From Nannochloropsis oceanica (lineage: Eukaryota; Sar; Eustigmatophyceae; Eustigmatales; Monodopsidaceae), in assembly GCA_004519485.1 (NCBI GenBank), contig CP038135.1, forward strand, positions 621,001-685,000: a stretch of DNA of 64,000 nucleotides, given 5' to 3'. This document shows, one piece after another, positions 1 through 11,183 of the stretch. The position numbers and the translations under genes were made by a program. The first letter of the stretch is position 1, and each line of letters begins with the position of its first letter. The notes under the pieces are model-generated. The model did no database searches. It was not told the DNA's origin and worked only from the letters and a program-made list of their open reading frames with translations.

Positions 1-334
1 TGGGGAGAAGGAGGAGTATTACATTAAATTGTATGCATTGGGATGCAATCACAACTGAGTGAGAGCAAGGCAATGTCGATTACTCTACCTCACGCAAAGT
101 CTAACACTGCACAATACCCAACCCGTGCACAGATCACTAGGCATGGAGACCATGCCGCGATGCGCTACTTCTGTGGTCTTGTGGCTTTTGTTGGCCTGCA
201 TGATTGGACGCTCCTCTATTTCAGTCCTCCACAGATCATGAAGGCCCTTTTCCTCCCCCCCCTCTTCTTCTCAAAGCACAGGACAAAACTACAAGCAATA
301 GCACAGCAGCGCTCTCCTTCTGATCTCTTTCGTT
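1..334. other. Upstream region of the CCDC12 gene, no gene seen
   Basis: This stretch contains short open frames on both strands, but none shows a domain or a convincing splice pattern. It most likely holds the promoter and 5' leader of the CCDC12-like gene that starts at 335. A neighbouring gene may end outside the window. Confidence 0.4.
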
Positions 335-964
335 ATGGCTACGACCGCCAAGAAGGTGACTTGGTCCATTCCCAATTCCAACATGTCCAACTTCCTCCCT
401 CCTCCTCGAACAAAGCCACTCTCACACCCTTCTCATCAACCCTCCCCCACATAGATCTTGAAATTCCGGAACTACAGACCAGCCGATACCTCATTGGTAG
501 GCCCACAGACCGCCACGTCGGGGGAGGGAAATGCTGCAGTTGCATCCAAAGCCTCCGAAGAGCCTCTGGCAGATCGTCGCGAGGGCCGCCAGCAAGCTGG
601 CGCTGATCAACAACAGAAGCGTCACGAGCCCGACCATCAGCAAGCGCAGCTACCACACCTTAGAAAAGAGGAGGAGGACGCTATTCAACGGGAATTGCGA
701 CGGTACGAGGAGGAGCATGGAAGTGGGGGCCAGCTAAATGTAGCGCCGCGAAAGCCCAATTGGGATCTAAAGCGGGATGTGGCGAAAAAGGTGGCGAAGT
801 TGAATCGACTCACCCAAAAAGCTATCGTAGAGTTGCTCCGAGAGAGGTTGGCTCAGGAGGCAGAGGATGAGGGCAGCAGTAGTAGTGAAAGTGATAGTGG
901 CAGCAGTGTAAGTGAAGAAGAGAGCGAGGAAAAAGACCAGGAAGGGAAGAGCGACAAAGAGTAA
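335..964 (+). CDS. CCDC12: CCDC12/Cwf18-type pre-mRNA splicing factor
   Basis: Two exons are proposed, 335-355 and 455-964, giving 176 aa. The join keeps phase 0 and produces MATTAKK followed by ILKFRNYRP. The diagnostic block is PNWDLKRDVAKKVAKLNR with TQKAIVELLRERL, which matches the conserved core of CCDC12/Cwf18, a component of the NineTeen-complex-associated spliceosome in the nucleus. The C-terminus is a Ser/Glu/Asp-rich tail. The N-terminus is short: animal CCDC12 has a further basic coiled coil before the FRNY block, and I see no upstream exon that would supply it. The intron donor GTGACT is weak, so the first exon is the least certain part. The family assignment rests on the C-terminal half and is firm. 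Confidence 0.8.
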
Positions 965-1097
965 TATAAAGCGAAAAGCCGTGACTGGAATAAGATTACA
1001 TGTTCAAATGCCTTCATCTCGTTCCCCTCTCTTCAATGTCTTTATTTCAATTTCCTTTCAATACTTATGCCTATCCATGTACTCCCACTCCTTCTCC

Positions 1098-2910
1098 TTA
1101 CTCTTCTTCCGTCGACCCCTTGTTTTCCATCACCACCACTTTCCCCAATATTGTCCGGACACCTGGGTTCGCCCTACCCCCTCCCTCCAAGATCTCCTTG
1201 GCCAGTAATTCATTCTTCAGCTGGCCACATCCGGCATTGATGTCGATTCCGCGCCTCACCTAAAGAAATGTGTGTAGAGGTCGAAAGGAGGGCGTGAAAC
1301 AATGAAAAAATTCAGGGCGGCCACGAGAAATAGCCGACAAAGATCACTGGCCTCCTCAATAGAGAGGTGAATGATAGAGATGCCAGAAATGTCATATACA
1401 AGAAAGGGAAGATTGAGCCCAGGAAATCCCTCTCCTCCTCCTCACCCTCCTGGTCGCCAGAACCCCCCCAATCCTCATTCAAGTTATTCCGACATATCTC
1501 ACGGAAAACAAAGCCTCGCAGGTATGGCACAAGTACGAACAAAAAAGGGAGAGAGTAAGACCCCGGTTTGAACCTCGCATATACCTTTCTCCTTACCCTC
1601 ATGGTCGCCGGAATCCCCCAATCTTCATTCAAGATATTCAAGAATCGCTCCATCGACGCCTTCCCCCCCGGCTTCCCATCAAATCCCGTCGTTGGATTAA
1701 CATTTATCACATTTACGTGACACTTCCCTTTCAGCGGCGCCAGCAATTGCCCCAACTCATCAGCCACCTTGGGGCTATCGTTCTGGCCACTAATCAAAGC
1801 CCACTCGAAGCTAATCCTCCTATTCGTCCTCTGCACATAATACTGACACGCGCTCATCAAGTCGGCGACTGGAAATCGCTTATTTACAGGCATAATCGCC
1901 GTGCGCTCCCTATCCGTGGTGGCATGCAAAGATACAGCCAACTTTATCTGCGAGAGCAACCCCCCCTCCCCCTGAAGATCATCAACTGTATCCGCCAAGT
2001 CCCTGATCCTCGGAGCCAAACCCACCGTCGACACAGTGATATGCCTCGCCCCAATCTTCAAATCAGAATTCAACCGACGCACCGCACTGAAAACCATTTT
2101 TCTGTTATTCAGAGGCTCTCCCTCCCCCATAAACACCACATTTGATAGTCGATACAACCCTTCCTTCGCTAAGTCCCGGGAGAAAAACAGCGCCTGCTGA
2201 AAAATTTCTGCGTCGGTCAACTGCCGTGCAAAACCCATCTGCCCCGTTTGACAAAATGCACAGCCCATCGCACATCCCGCCTGGCTCGAAATGCAGGCCG
2301 TGCGTCGTCCATCCTCATAAGGCATCAAAACCGACTCAATCAACTGACCGTCCGCCAAGCGATATGCACGTTTAATTGTCCCATCCTTGCTAACCTGCTC
2401 AAAAGCCATCTCTAAGCAGCCCAAAGAAAAATGCTCTGCGAGGCCTGCACGCAACGCCTTGGGCAAGTCGTTCATTACCTCGAACGAGGTGGCCCCGCGT
2501 TGATACAGCCACGCATACACTTGCTTGGCTCGGTATCGAGGCTGCTTCAGCTGCGTCTGCAAAAAATCCTCAATCTCCTTCTCCGTCAGCGTGTAAATGT
2601 CCATCAGCTTCTTTGGAAGGCTATTGTTTTTGGCTTCCTCTGCTGCGACGATCACGGCCGCTGCCTGCGTTTGCACGAGCGCGGCGCCCGTCGTCGGGGT
2701 CAGGCCTGTAACCTTGGTGAGCCGATGCTGACGGCGCGGAGCGCTAAACCCGGCTCCAAAAAAGGCCAACTTGCCACGCCGCGATGTTCCTGACAACGAG
2801 GCCACCACAGGGCGCAGGTATACCAGGCCGAGGACGCCTACTAACATGGCTACTATGCCCACTCTCGCAGCTCTTCTTCTTGGCTGCTGTGTTGCCTGCA
2901 CTGGAGCCAT
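1098..2910 (-). CDS. rlmN: RlmN-type dual-specificity 23S rRNA/tRNA methyltransferase, organelle targeted
   Basis: Exons on the minus strand are 2910-1597 and 1259-1098, giving 491 aa. The protein is a radical-SAM enzyme that makes 2-methyladenosine in 23S rRNA and some tRNAs. The iron-sulfur motif CAMGCAFC sits near residues 213-220 (CxxxCxxC), followed by the SAM-binding GEGEPL. The short last exon is required: it supplies RRGIDINAGCGQL, which holds the resolving cysteine of the family. Reading on through the intron instead gives an unrelated hydrophobic tail. The chosen start gives a basic N-terminus and a hydrophobic helix (about residues 17-38) followed by a basic stretch, which resembles a plastid leader. 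An in-frame ATG lies further upstream (3270). RlmN is about 380 aa in bacteria, so the extra 100 residues fit a transit region. Confidence 0.9.
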
Positions 2911-3306
2911 TGAGCGGCCGGTGACAACACTAGAGAAGAAGCAGTTCCCCGCTTGCCTGTCCCCGTAGGCCTGTGCTCGTGTGACGTGCATTTCAGATAT
3001 AAGTTGAATGAATTCATGGAATACTGGCCATTGAACGGCAACATGGGCTGCGAAGACAGTCCGCCGTGTCTGTGACATGGCGCCAAGAAGAGTGGAATCC
3101 AAGCGCGGCAGCGACGAGCATTTGCAATGGCAATCCTCTGTGCAAGTCAAAAACTCTTGCACTCCTTCTGACCTTACAACACCACACACACAACTATAGG
3201 ACAAGGGCCAAGGTTGTCGCGACGCGCCGGCAGCTGGAGCTGAGACAATCCAGTCGCAAGCCTGTCCCATATTGTTCTAGGCGTTAGGGAGATAGTCATC
3301 GTCCTA
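2911..3306. promoter_or_regulatory. Divergent intergenic region between rlmN and the mTERF gene
   Basis: About 400 bp separate the two start codons, which point away from each other, so this region probably carries both promoters. The rlmN frame stays open upstream through most of it, so a longer rlmN leader is possible. No core promoter element stands out by eye. Confidence 0.4.
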
Positions 3307-5190
3307 ATGGACCGCCCGTCCTTGATGGCAACCACAATGCTGCGTCCTGGCGTTCGGCAGAGGGAGATGGCGGGTGTCAAGGGCTTCTGCAACATCAGCG
3401 CACCCTCGAGAGTAGGCGCCGGTAGCTGCCCAGCGCCACCATTACTATCCTCTGTATCACCCTCCCCCCGGGATCAAAGAACAAGACGAGGCTGCACCTG
3501 TCAGCTACCAATAACGCCAAGAATAGCGGGTATCTCTTCATGGCTACTGCCCCTCTGCATCCTTACCGTCTTGTTACTGGCCATTTCTATGCCAGCTGCC
3601 GAAGCCTTTGCAGGCCTACCACGCTCAAGAGGCAAACGCTCCGCCCACCAACAGCACCAGCTGCAGCAAGAACGAAGCGTGGCCGTCGGCCCGGTCATGG
3701 CTGGCTGGATGTCCGCCGCCGGCTATGATGAAGGCTTTGGTAGTAAGGGCCAAGATGAAGATGATGAGGCGAAGCTGGTGGAACGGGTGGTGGAGCAGTT
3801 GGTGGTTCAACGTGGGTTAGGGGCAAGGGGGGTGATGCAGGTGGTTCGTAAAACCAACCCGTCAGACTTAGCTCTGCGATGGAAGGGATGGAGACGAAGC
3901 TGCGACTGTTTGTTGTCTCTGGGCTTTTCGGCACAGAATGTCACGACAATTTTACAGAGAAGTGGTGCTTTTTTGCATGAGCTTGACCCGGAAGCTGATA
4001 TTCGACGGGTTGTGTTTTACCTCTGGGAGGACCTGGGTTTTGAGAAGTGGGGCAAGATAGGCTCAGGCCTCTCATCATGGCAACGGCATAAATTTAAGGT
4101 GGTGACGCAGGCGCCGGATGTGTTGAGGAGGAAGCCGGAGGGGGGGGTGGAGGACACGGTGGCAACTTTGGAGCAGGTGGGGATGCCTACGAAGTACGTG
4201 CTTGACGCTTCGTTTCGGTTCCCCTCTCTCTTGAACGTCCCGCCAAGTCTGATTTTCTTCGTGTCGGCCTACCTCTCCTCTACGGATGTGGGGTTTAAGC
4301 CACGGGATTTGGGAACGCTGTACAGGCGGAACCCGTGGTTGTTGCACCCACGAACAGTAGAGCAGTTGAGGCCGGTGGTGGCTTTTTTGAAGGAGGGGTT
4401 GGGGGTGCAGCGCGTGCATGTGGTCTTGCGTGGGTACCCACAGGTGGTGCTGAGGAGCGTGAGCGAGGATTTACAGCCACGGGTGGTGTTGTTGCAGAGC
4501 TTAGGAATCCCACTGCTGCAGATCGGATGCATGGTGGAGGCCTTCCCACTCTTGTTATCCCTGCCGTTGGAGGAGCAGATGTTGCCAGTGCTGTATTTTT
4601 TTCAGGCCGAGTTGGGGTTCTCGAGGCATGAGCTTTGGATGATGTTGCGGTCGTTTCCCGCCGTGTTGGACTTGTCGGTAGAGGAGGATATCCGGCCGGT
4701 GGTTCGCTTTTTGAGGGATGAAGTGGGCTTGAAAGACTTGAAGGCCTTTGTGAAGAGATTACCACCTGTGATGGGGTACCCGGTTGATTGGGAGCTACGG
4801 AAGAAGTGGGGCTTGTTTCAGGAGCTGGGGTTGGGGAGTTTGGACTTGGCGGAGTTTCCTGGGTGGTTCTCGTATTCTTTGCACGATCGATTGATACCTC
4901 GATTGGAGTTTTGTAGACAGCAGGGGGTGTCCACAGAGGATGTAGTATTGTTGAGGGTGGGTATGGCGGGAGGGGATGCAGCGTTTGCCAAGGAGTTTGT
5001 TGGCGTAGAGCCGGAAACATACGATGATTTCATGCTGGAGTATAAAACGAGGACGAAACAAGAAAGGATGGCACGGACGAGGGCAAAGCGGAGAGCATCG
5101 GGAGGAGGAGGAGTTGGAGGGGATGGGAGGAAAACAAGGGAGGTGGAGGAAGACGAAGAGTTTTTCCCCCCCGAGGCTGTGTGCGATTGA
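3307..5190 (+). CDS. mTERF-family organelle gene-expression factor
   Basis: A single-exon frame of 627 aa. From about residue 190 to 500 it carries a run of roughly 30-residue helical repeats with the mTERF pattern, in which a leucine-rich helix is followed by a proline and a hydrophobic pair (FPSLL, NPWLL, YPQVVL, FPLLL, FPAVL). mTERF proteins bind nucleic acid and act in transcription, splicing or ribosome assembly in mitochondria and plastids. A strong hydrophobic helix at residues 79-94 is followed by AEAFAGLP, which looks like a plastid-type signal cleavage context. It lies unusually far from the first methionine, so the true start, or a missed upstream intron, may differ. The tail (after residue 590) is glycine- and acid-rich low complexity. 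Confidence 0.82.
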   Translation: MDRPSLMATTMLRPGVRQREMAGVKGFCNISAPSRVGAGSCPAPPLLSSVSPSPRDQRTRRGCTCQLPITPRIAGISSWLLPLCILTVLLLAISMPAAEAFAGLPRSRGKRSAHQQHQLQQERSVAVGPVMAGWMSAAGYDEGFGSKGQDEDDEAKLVERVVEQLVVQRGLGARGVMQVVRKTNPSDLALRWKGWRRSCDCLLSLGFSAQNVTTILQRSGAFLHELDPEADIRRVVFYLWEDLGFEKWGKIGSGLSSWQRHKFKVVTQAPDVLRRKPEGGVEDTVATLEQVGMPTKYVLDASFRFPSLLNVPPSLIFFVSAYLSSTDVGFKPRDLGTLYRRNPWLLHPRTVEQLRPVVAFLKEGLGVQRVHVVLRGYPQVVLRSVSEDLQPRVVLLQSLGIPLLQIGCMVEAFPLLLSLPLEEQMLPVLYFFQAELGFSRHELWMMLRSFPAVLDLSVEEDIRPVVRFLRDEVGLKDLKAFVKRLPPVMGYPVDWELRKKWGLFQELGLGSLDLAEFPGWFSYSLHDRLIPRLEFCRQQGVSTEDVVLLRVGMAGGDAAFAKEFVGVEPETYDDFMLEYKTRTKQERMARTRAKRRASGGGGVGGDGRKTREVEEDEEFFPPEAVCD

Positions 5191-5263
5191 GGCTTGAGGC
5201 GGAGCGATTGAGGCGTGAGGCGGAAGGATGGAGTTGAAAGCAGAAGTCTGAGGGGTGGATGTG

Positions 5264-5264
5264 T

Positions 5265-5350
<86 letters not shown>

Positions 5351-5358
5351 ATAGTAGT

Positions 5359-5405
<47 letters not shown>
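5264..5405. repeat. (TAG)n trinucleotide microsatellite
   Basis: About 140 bp of nearly uninterrupted TAG/AGT units with two small interruptions near 5350-5360. It lies in the 550-bp gap between the mTERF stop and the COG4 start (5191-5742). The rest of that gap shows no gene. Long open frames across the repeat are artefacts of its period of three. Confidence 0.97.
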
Positions 5406-5406
<1 letters not shown>

Positions 5407-5742
5407 TTCACAAATGGTAGTGACAGTAATAGTAGCGTTCACGGTTCCCAGGAGCGAGCAGGAAATAGATGCATGATGAAGTGGTCCAGCACCTGCCTTG
5501 TACAAGTAATAGGACAGAGGGATCGAAATGATGACACAGAAGAAGAAAGAATGCAAACCGAGGTAATGACTCATTAATCTGCGAGCTTCGTTGTTTTTTG
5601 TGGGCCTGCGTGGTGGGGAGGTCGAATGAACTTCGTTGAACGACGAACACAAAAACCGTTTGCTATGCTTCATCATTTTGACGTTGCGCCTCTGATGCAA
5701 AACTTCTAACGCTACCGTGGTACAAATCTACATAGAGAAGCA

Positions 5743-8397
5743 ATGACAGAAGGCCGAAGGTCCCCGGCGTCTCTACCGTTCGCGGCAGCGAAAAGGGCAG
5801 ACCAAGAGGCTGAAGAGGCAGAGGAGGAGGGCGATGCCTTCATGGAGGCGGTTATGCGCTTTCATGTAAGCCTAGTCGAAGTGCAGCAGGGGCACCAGCA
5901 GCAGCAATCACCGCTGTCTCCAAGAAGGAGAAGAGTGGCCGATAATGATGACAAGGAGGAGCGGGACGAGGAGCGACAGGCACGGAAAAAGGGACAGGCT
6001 ATAAATGCCTCGTTGGACAGGCTCTATTACGAACTAGAGGGCATGCGCGCGGAGATGTATGTGGGGAACGTCGCCACCGACTCCAGCCCGGAGCAACGGG
6101 CCGTGCAAGAGGAAATGCTGGCGGACTGCGAGCGCAAAGCAGGGGAGGTCCTGCTGAGTTTCTTGCGGAAGGCCACTTCGGCTATTGCTCCTGACCCAAT
6201 CGCAGCCCCCGGACTCTTCCTCCAGTGTGTCCGGCTGAAGCAAGAGGACAAAGCCGCTAACATCTACGGTGGATTTTTACAGCGTCGCTTGACGGAGGCG
6301 ACAGACGAAGCATTGCATGCTTTGGACTCGGTGAGGTCCTTGAGAAGGTTGCAGATGGGGAGTAGTAATAGCACTGCGGACGACGCTGATACCGAGGCAC
6401 CAGATCAGGATAGCCAGCCACACGTGACGGGGTTAAATAGAGTGTTGGGAGAAGCATCACGGACCATCGGCGCGTTACGTGATGATGATTATCATTTTGA
6501 AGGAGAGGGAGGGGGGGATAGAAGGAGCAGTCTGCACGGGGCTCATTTTTCGTCGTGGTTATCCGAGGCGTGTCTGACTCGAATGTGTAAATATCTAAAT
6601 GACATTGCCTTGCGACAAGCGGCACAGCTCTTGGACTGGTACGTGGAAGACTGTGGCGTGAAGAGGTGGCAGAAAAAGTGCTTGGAGGCGAGGGAGGCGG
6701 GGGAGATTGTGGTGCAAGAGCTGGATTTTGCCTTGGACGAATTGCATTTAATTTTGGGGATTTGTAACAGGTATTTGGGCTTTGTCGGGGGGGGCAGGGA
6801 GGAGAGCATGGAATTGCTGATTGTGGTGTCGGAGTTGGTGGGGTGTTATGTCTCAATGGAGGATGCCTACTGTGCGTTGAACGTGGCCAAAGCCATCGCC
6901 CTCTCTCAGCCAACCGAGGTCCAAGAGGGGGTGCTCGTCTCGACGATAGTAGAAGATGTACCCATGATTTTGAACAGGTCAATTGAACGAGCCACTCAGA
7001 CACTGAGTGATCAGGCGATTCTGGCAGTTGCAAATCGAGCGACTGAGTTACTGAGTCCTGATTCTGTGCCATCTTTTGCCGGGGCCTTGCAGGCGTTGGT
7101 GTTTGACAGGAGTTTGACGGAGGGAGGGAGGGAGGAAGGGGGGGAGGGAGGGGCAATCGATCAATTTTCGAGGGCGTTGGAGCAGCAGCTGGATGAGGAG
7201 GAGGGAAACGTGAACCATGAGGCCATGATATATGCGATCAATAGTATGGATTGTGCGGTGGCCGCCATGAAGAGTAAGTAGGGAGGGAGGAAAAGGGGAG
7301 AGATAAGGGAGAGGGGAGAGAATAAAAGTATTGCTTCGCCCATAATGATACAATATTCCACATTGTAACTCCATTTTTCTGGAACACACCAGAAATGCGT
7401 GACATGCTCCTCGATCTGAGTGCGCGTAGTGCCTGTAGGGATAGCATCGACGGGCACTATCAGCAAGATGGCGGACCTCCCAACATGGTGGATGCCGTGG
7501 CGCAAGAATTTGGTCGGGTGTTGAAGCAATATGAGGGGAATCTCAATGGACTTTTGGATGATTTTGCCTCGCGGTATATCTCGTCCGGTACGTCTTAAAT
7601 AGGGAGGGTAGCGAGATATGTATATGAATGATTGCACGTCTCTTTCTCTTGCCGTTTGACTTCTCTTCCATTGTTCTCCTCCATAAACCCAACTTCCTCA
7701 ACCCTCTTATGTATCTTCATGCTCATTCCGCGCTCCATACCCTCATCCCCCATCCCCCGTCCATCCATCCCTCCATATTTCTCCCCCCCCCTGCTTTGCA
7801 GGCATTTTGGAGTACCTCTCTGAAATCGTAGGCCGGATCCACTACACCGTCGACGCAGCCGCTTACGAAAAAGAAAGCAACGCCCGCACAGACCCTTTTG
7901 TGGCAAAATTCCTAGTTTTTATTTTTGAGAAGGATAAGGTCTTGCGGGATTGCCAGGCACGCATGACGGGCTCTGCCTTGGTGGTGTTTATCGAACGTGT
8001 TGCCACGAGCCTCAGTTCGGCTTTGATGGAAGAGTTGAAGGCGAAGAGGTTCTCGGAATGGGGCGCGCTGAAGGTGAGGCAGCAGGTGCGATTGTTGCAG
8101 GAGCAGTTGGTGGAGTTAATTGATGGGAAAGGGACGTTGCTCCCTCAGTTTGCCCGATTAGATCAGATGGTGACTTTATTGAATTTAGACAATCCGACGG
8201 ATGTTCAGAACTTGATGATGACTGAACCAGAGGCAGCGGAGGGAAGGCAAATGCTTAGTCAGATGGAGAATGGGGAGAAGGGCGAAGCGGCAGTGACGGC
8301 TGCGTCTGCGCGGTTGACGCCGAGGGAGATCAAGCAAATCCTGAAGCAGCGCGTGGAATTTGCCCCAGGGGTGGTGGACGCGATTGTTCTGAAATAA
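5743..8397 (+). CDS. COG4: Conserved oligomeric Golgi complex subunit 4
   Basis: Exons 5743-7273, 7393-7587 and 7802-8397 join in phase to give 773 aa, close to the 785 aa of human COG4. COG4 belongs to lobe A of the COG tether, which holds retrograde vesicles at the Golgi and binds SNAREs and Sly1. Identification rests on the C-terminal domain, where ARLDQMVTLLNLDNPTDV and the last block TPREIKQILKQRVEF match the family end (LTPxEVRQVLxLRxDF), together with an internal ELVGCYVSMEDAYCALNVAKA block. Introns are 119 and 214 bp with donors GTAAGT and GTACGT. The first 60 residues are acidic and poly-Gln low complexity. The N-terminal part is divergent, but length and C-terminus make the call firm. 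Confidence 0.88.
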
Positions 8398-8722
8398 GAA
8401 AGATTGAAAGTACACCAATATGTATAAAAATGCCAGCGTGTCTGCTTGATGATACCCTAAGAACGAGATTATTCGAGCTTTCTGCTGCGAGTTTGTCTGC
8501 GGATAGGTTGGACGCGATAGTTTCAGGATTTTAGGAAACTACAGATAAAGAAAATCAATCAAATCACATTTGTATTAACGGAAGCAACGTACGCGTGAAA
8601 TGTTGCAGCAAGCCCGAGTCAGTCTACGAGTCTTCTCTTTTCGCACTTAAACCACCCACTGACCACACCCTGCACCCTCATTTCACGCATTTAAGGGTCC
8701 AAATTATCTGTCCCTAGCAGCC
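8398..8722. promoter_or_regulatory. Intergenic region before arsM
   Basis: About 325 bp between the COG4 stop and the arsM start, holding the COG4 3' end and presumably the arsM promoter. No open frame of note and no repeat is seen. Confidence 0.4.
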
Positions 8723-10483
8723 ATGTCATTATCGGTGGCCGCGGAGGCGAATGGTATCAAGGAGAACGTCATAGAGTAAGTGCTATCTTATCGTCGTCAA
8801 CATCCCCTCCACCACCCTCTCCTCATAGTGAATAGTGAACAGGAGTATGACGGTAGTGTAGCTTTGGGTTGTCTGGAAGACAGTTCCTAGAAAAGCCGCT
8901 TAGATGATTATTACGAGGGTGGCGCACGAAATGATGTTCGATCAAAGCGTACGGCGTGCCCTCTCTCTTCGAACCGACCTTATCATACACTTTCTACATA
9001 CAACACAGGTACTACGGTTCCAAGCTTAAAACAAACGCCGACCTCAAGACTACTGCTTGTTGTACCGCCACCGTTCCTAAGAAGCTCCGAAGACTCCTCA
9101 AAGATGTGCACGACGAAGTTCTCGAAAAGTTTTACGGGTGCGGCAGCCCTCTGCCTGAGGGCCTGGAGGGATGCACGGTGCTGGATATTGGCTCCGGCTC
9201 GGGCCGGGATTGCTTCGTTGGTACGTGTCTATTTCTTGATTGAAGAATCAGGATTAGGAGGATCATGCGGTCGGTCGAGCACTCGGGGACGGAAACGCAT
9301 TCCGTGCGAGGGGATGTAGGTGACAGGCGGGATTGAGCATTTCTTCTGCTTGCTATATGCGCGTCGTCCATCTTCCACATTTTTCTGCATCGTTGCTTAC
9401 TATCCTTGCCCTCCTTTCGTCATAGCCTCACAGCTTGTAGGTCCGAACGGCACGGTGATCGGCGTGGACATGACGGACGAGCAGCTCGCCGTCGCCCGCG
9501 CCCACGTGGATTGGCACATGCAACGCTACGGGTACAGCAAGCCCAATGTCACTTTCCTCAAAGGCGTCATCGAAGACTTACTTTCCGTGGGGATCCAAGA
9601 CGCGACTGTGGACGTATGCGTCAGCAATTGTGTGTTGAACCTCTCCCCGAACAAGCCTCAAGTTTTATCAGAGATTTTCAGGGTGCTGAAGCCAGGGGGC
9701 GAGTTGTACTTTTCCGATGTTTTTTGCGATCGGCGCTTGCCGGCGGCTTTAAAGGGGGATCAAGAGGTTCTGGGAGAGTGTCTAGGTGGGGCGTTGTATA
9801 TTGGTACGTTGAGAGCGAGGGAGGGAGGGAGGGAGTAGAACCCATCACCTCACGCATCCGCCCTTCTCTCCCTCCGCACTTCCCTCCTTTCCTCCCTCCC
9901 TTCCCCCTAAAAAGAGGATTTCCGTCGCCTCCTTGTTGACTTAGGCTGCAAAGACTTCCGGGTCATGGACAAGGCAGAGATCCAAGTGACCGACGAGGGC
10001 ATAGCGGCTAAAGTGGGCCTTGCCCGATTTCATTCCCTGACGTTGCGTTGTTTCAAGCTGCCGGGGCTTGAGGACCGGTGTGAGGAGTTCGGACAGTTTG
10101 CGACGTACAAGGGGACGATGACGGGGATGCCGGTGGCGTTTGACTTGGACGACTCGCACCGGTTTGAGACGGGGCGGGCGGTGGCTGTGTGTGGGAATAC
10201 GGCCTTGATGGTACGTGGATGAAGAGGGAGTGGTAGAGGGAGAGAGTGTGGAGTGCTTGTGATGTGAGTCGCCAACTTGTGTACATGCATTTGTGCCATC
10301 AACCTGGTCTTGCTCTAAATTAACTCCCCTTTCTCCCCCGTACAGCTAACCGACACGCGCTTCGCCCCGCACTTTAAGGTGGTGGGAGATACGTCGGTGC
10401 ATTACGGCCTCTTTCAGGGGTCGGGTGTGTGTGCCCCCCCTCCTGAAGAGTCATCGAACAGCAAATTTGGAGCGTGTTGTTGA
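8723..10483 (+). CDS. arsM: Arsenite S-adenosylmethionine methyltransferase
   Basis: Five exons (8723-8775, 9009-9220, 9426-9803, 9915-10210, 10346-10483) give 358 aa with every junction in phase. The enzyme transfers methyl groups from SAM to trivalent arsenic for detoxification. The N-terminal EYYGSKLKTNADLKTTACC is the family hallmark. The SAM site is VLDIGSGSGRDCF followed by GVDMTDEQL. Cysteines that match the catalytic set lie in the N-terminal CC, in the Rossmann motif (RDC), in VSNCVLNLSP and in the C-terminal LRCFKLPGLEDRCE. GTYIE-like ALYIEDFRRLL is restored only by splicing at 9803/9915. The protein ends in GACC, a cysteine pair at the terminus that might bind metalloid. Four of the family features are exact, so confidence is high. 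Confidence 0.95.
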
Positions 10484-11183
10484 GCGAGGGAGAAGGAAGG
10501 AAGGAAGGGAGGGAGGGAGGGAGGGAATGGCTTAACTGAAAGGATCGAGGAAATCCGAGCAAGTAATTTGTGGGTAGAAAACGTTTTAAAAAAAATGACA
10601 GGAAGGATTTAAAGAAATGAATGAAACAAACAAATATGTTAAACAACGGTTGCAAAAACTTAACAATCGAAAGGGTCTTACGAGAGTAGATGACTGAGTA
10701 ACCTGCACCATTTCATTGAACAGATAGGACCGGCCTGGTTTCCCCACCTGTGTCGTTGGTTTTTTGATTGAGTCCCTTGATTATTGGTATTTTTTCTTAT
10801 TCAGATCGGACTAGTATTGGATGTTTGTTGACAATTGACGCTTTCACATTTTCTCCTCCTTTTTCTCCTTCACCTGTTTCCATTCTTGTGAGAACTTGAG
10901 AAAGCGACGACCATTTCCAGCCTCCTTTCTACATCCTTACCCACCCACATTATTGGCAACATATATATGTACACAAAAAGCATGCAAATGAAGACGTCCA
11001 TAGACATCCTACGATAAACCCCCCAACTGCACAAAAGAAATGCATTTTCTTGAGGCAGCAGCTATCATACCTCTAAATCCTTCCTTTATCCCTCATCCCT
11101 TCTTTCTCATTCTTCTCGCTTCTCTCACATCCGCACATATTAAGTCAGATTGGTTCAATTCACAGTCATCCTCTAACCCGTCG
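10484..11183. other. Intergenic region between convergent arsM and cytochrome b5 genes
   Basis: About 700 bp between two gene 3' ends. It contains a short GGGA/GGAA-rich run near 10495-10530 and AT-richer sequence, as expected for 3' untranslated regions. Small open frames here show no recognisable domain. Confidence 0.4.

Noticed and set aside
5215-5577. Open frames rich in Ser, Val, Tyr, Thr or Leu across the TAG microsatellite
   Set aside because: They are produced by the three-base period of the repeat on both strands and have no domain or supported start.
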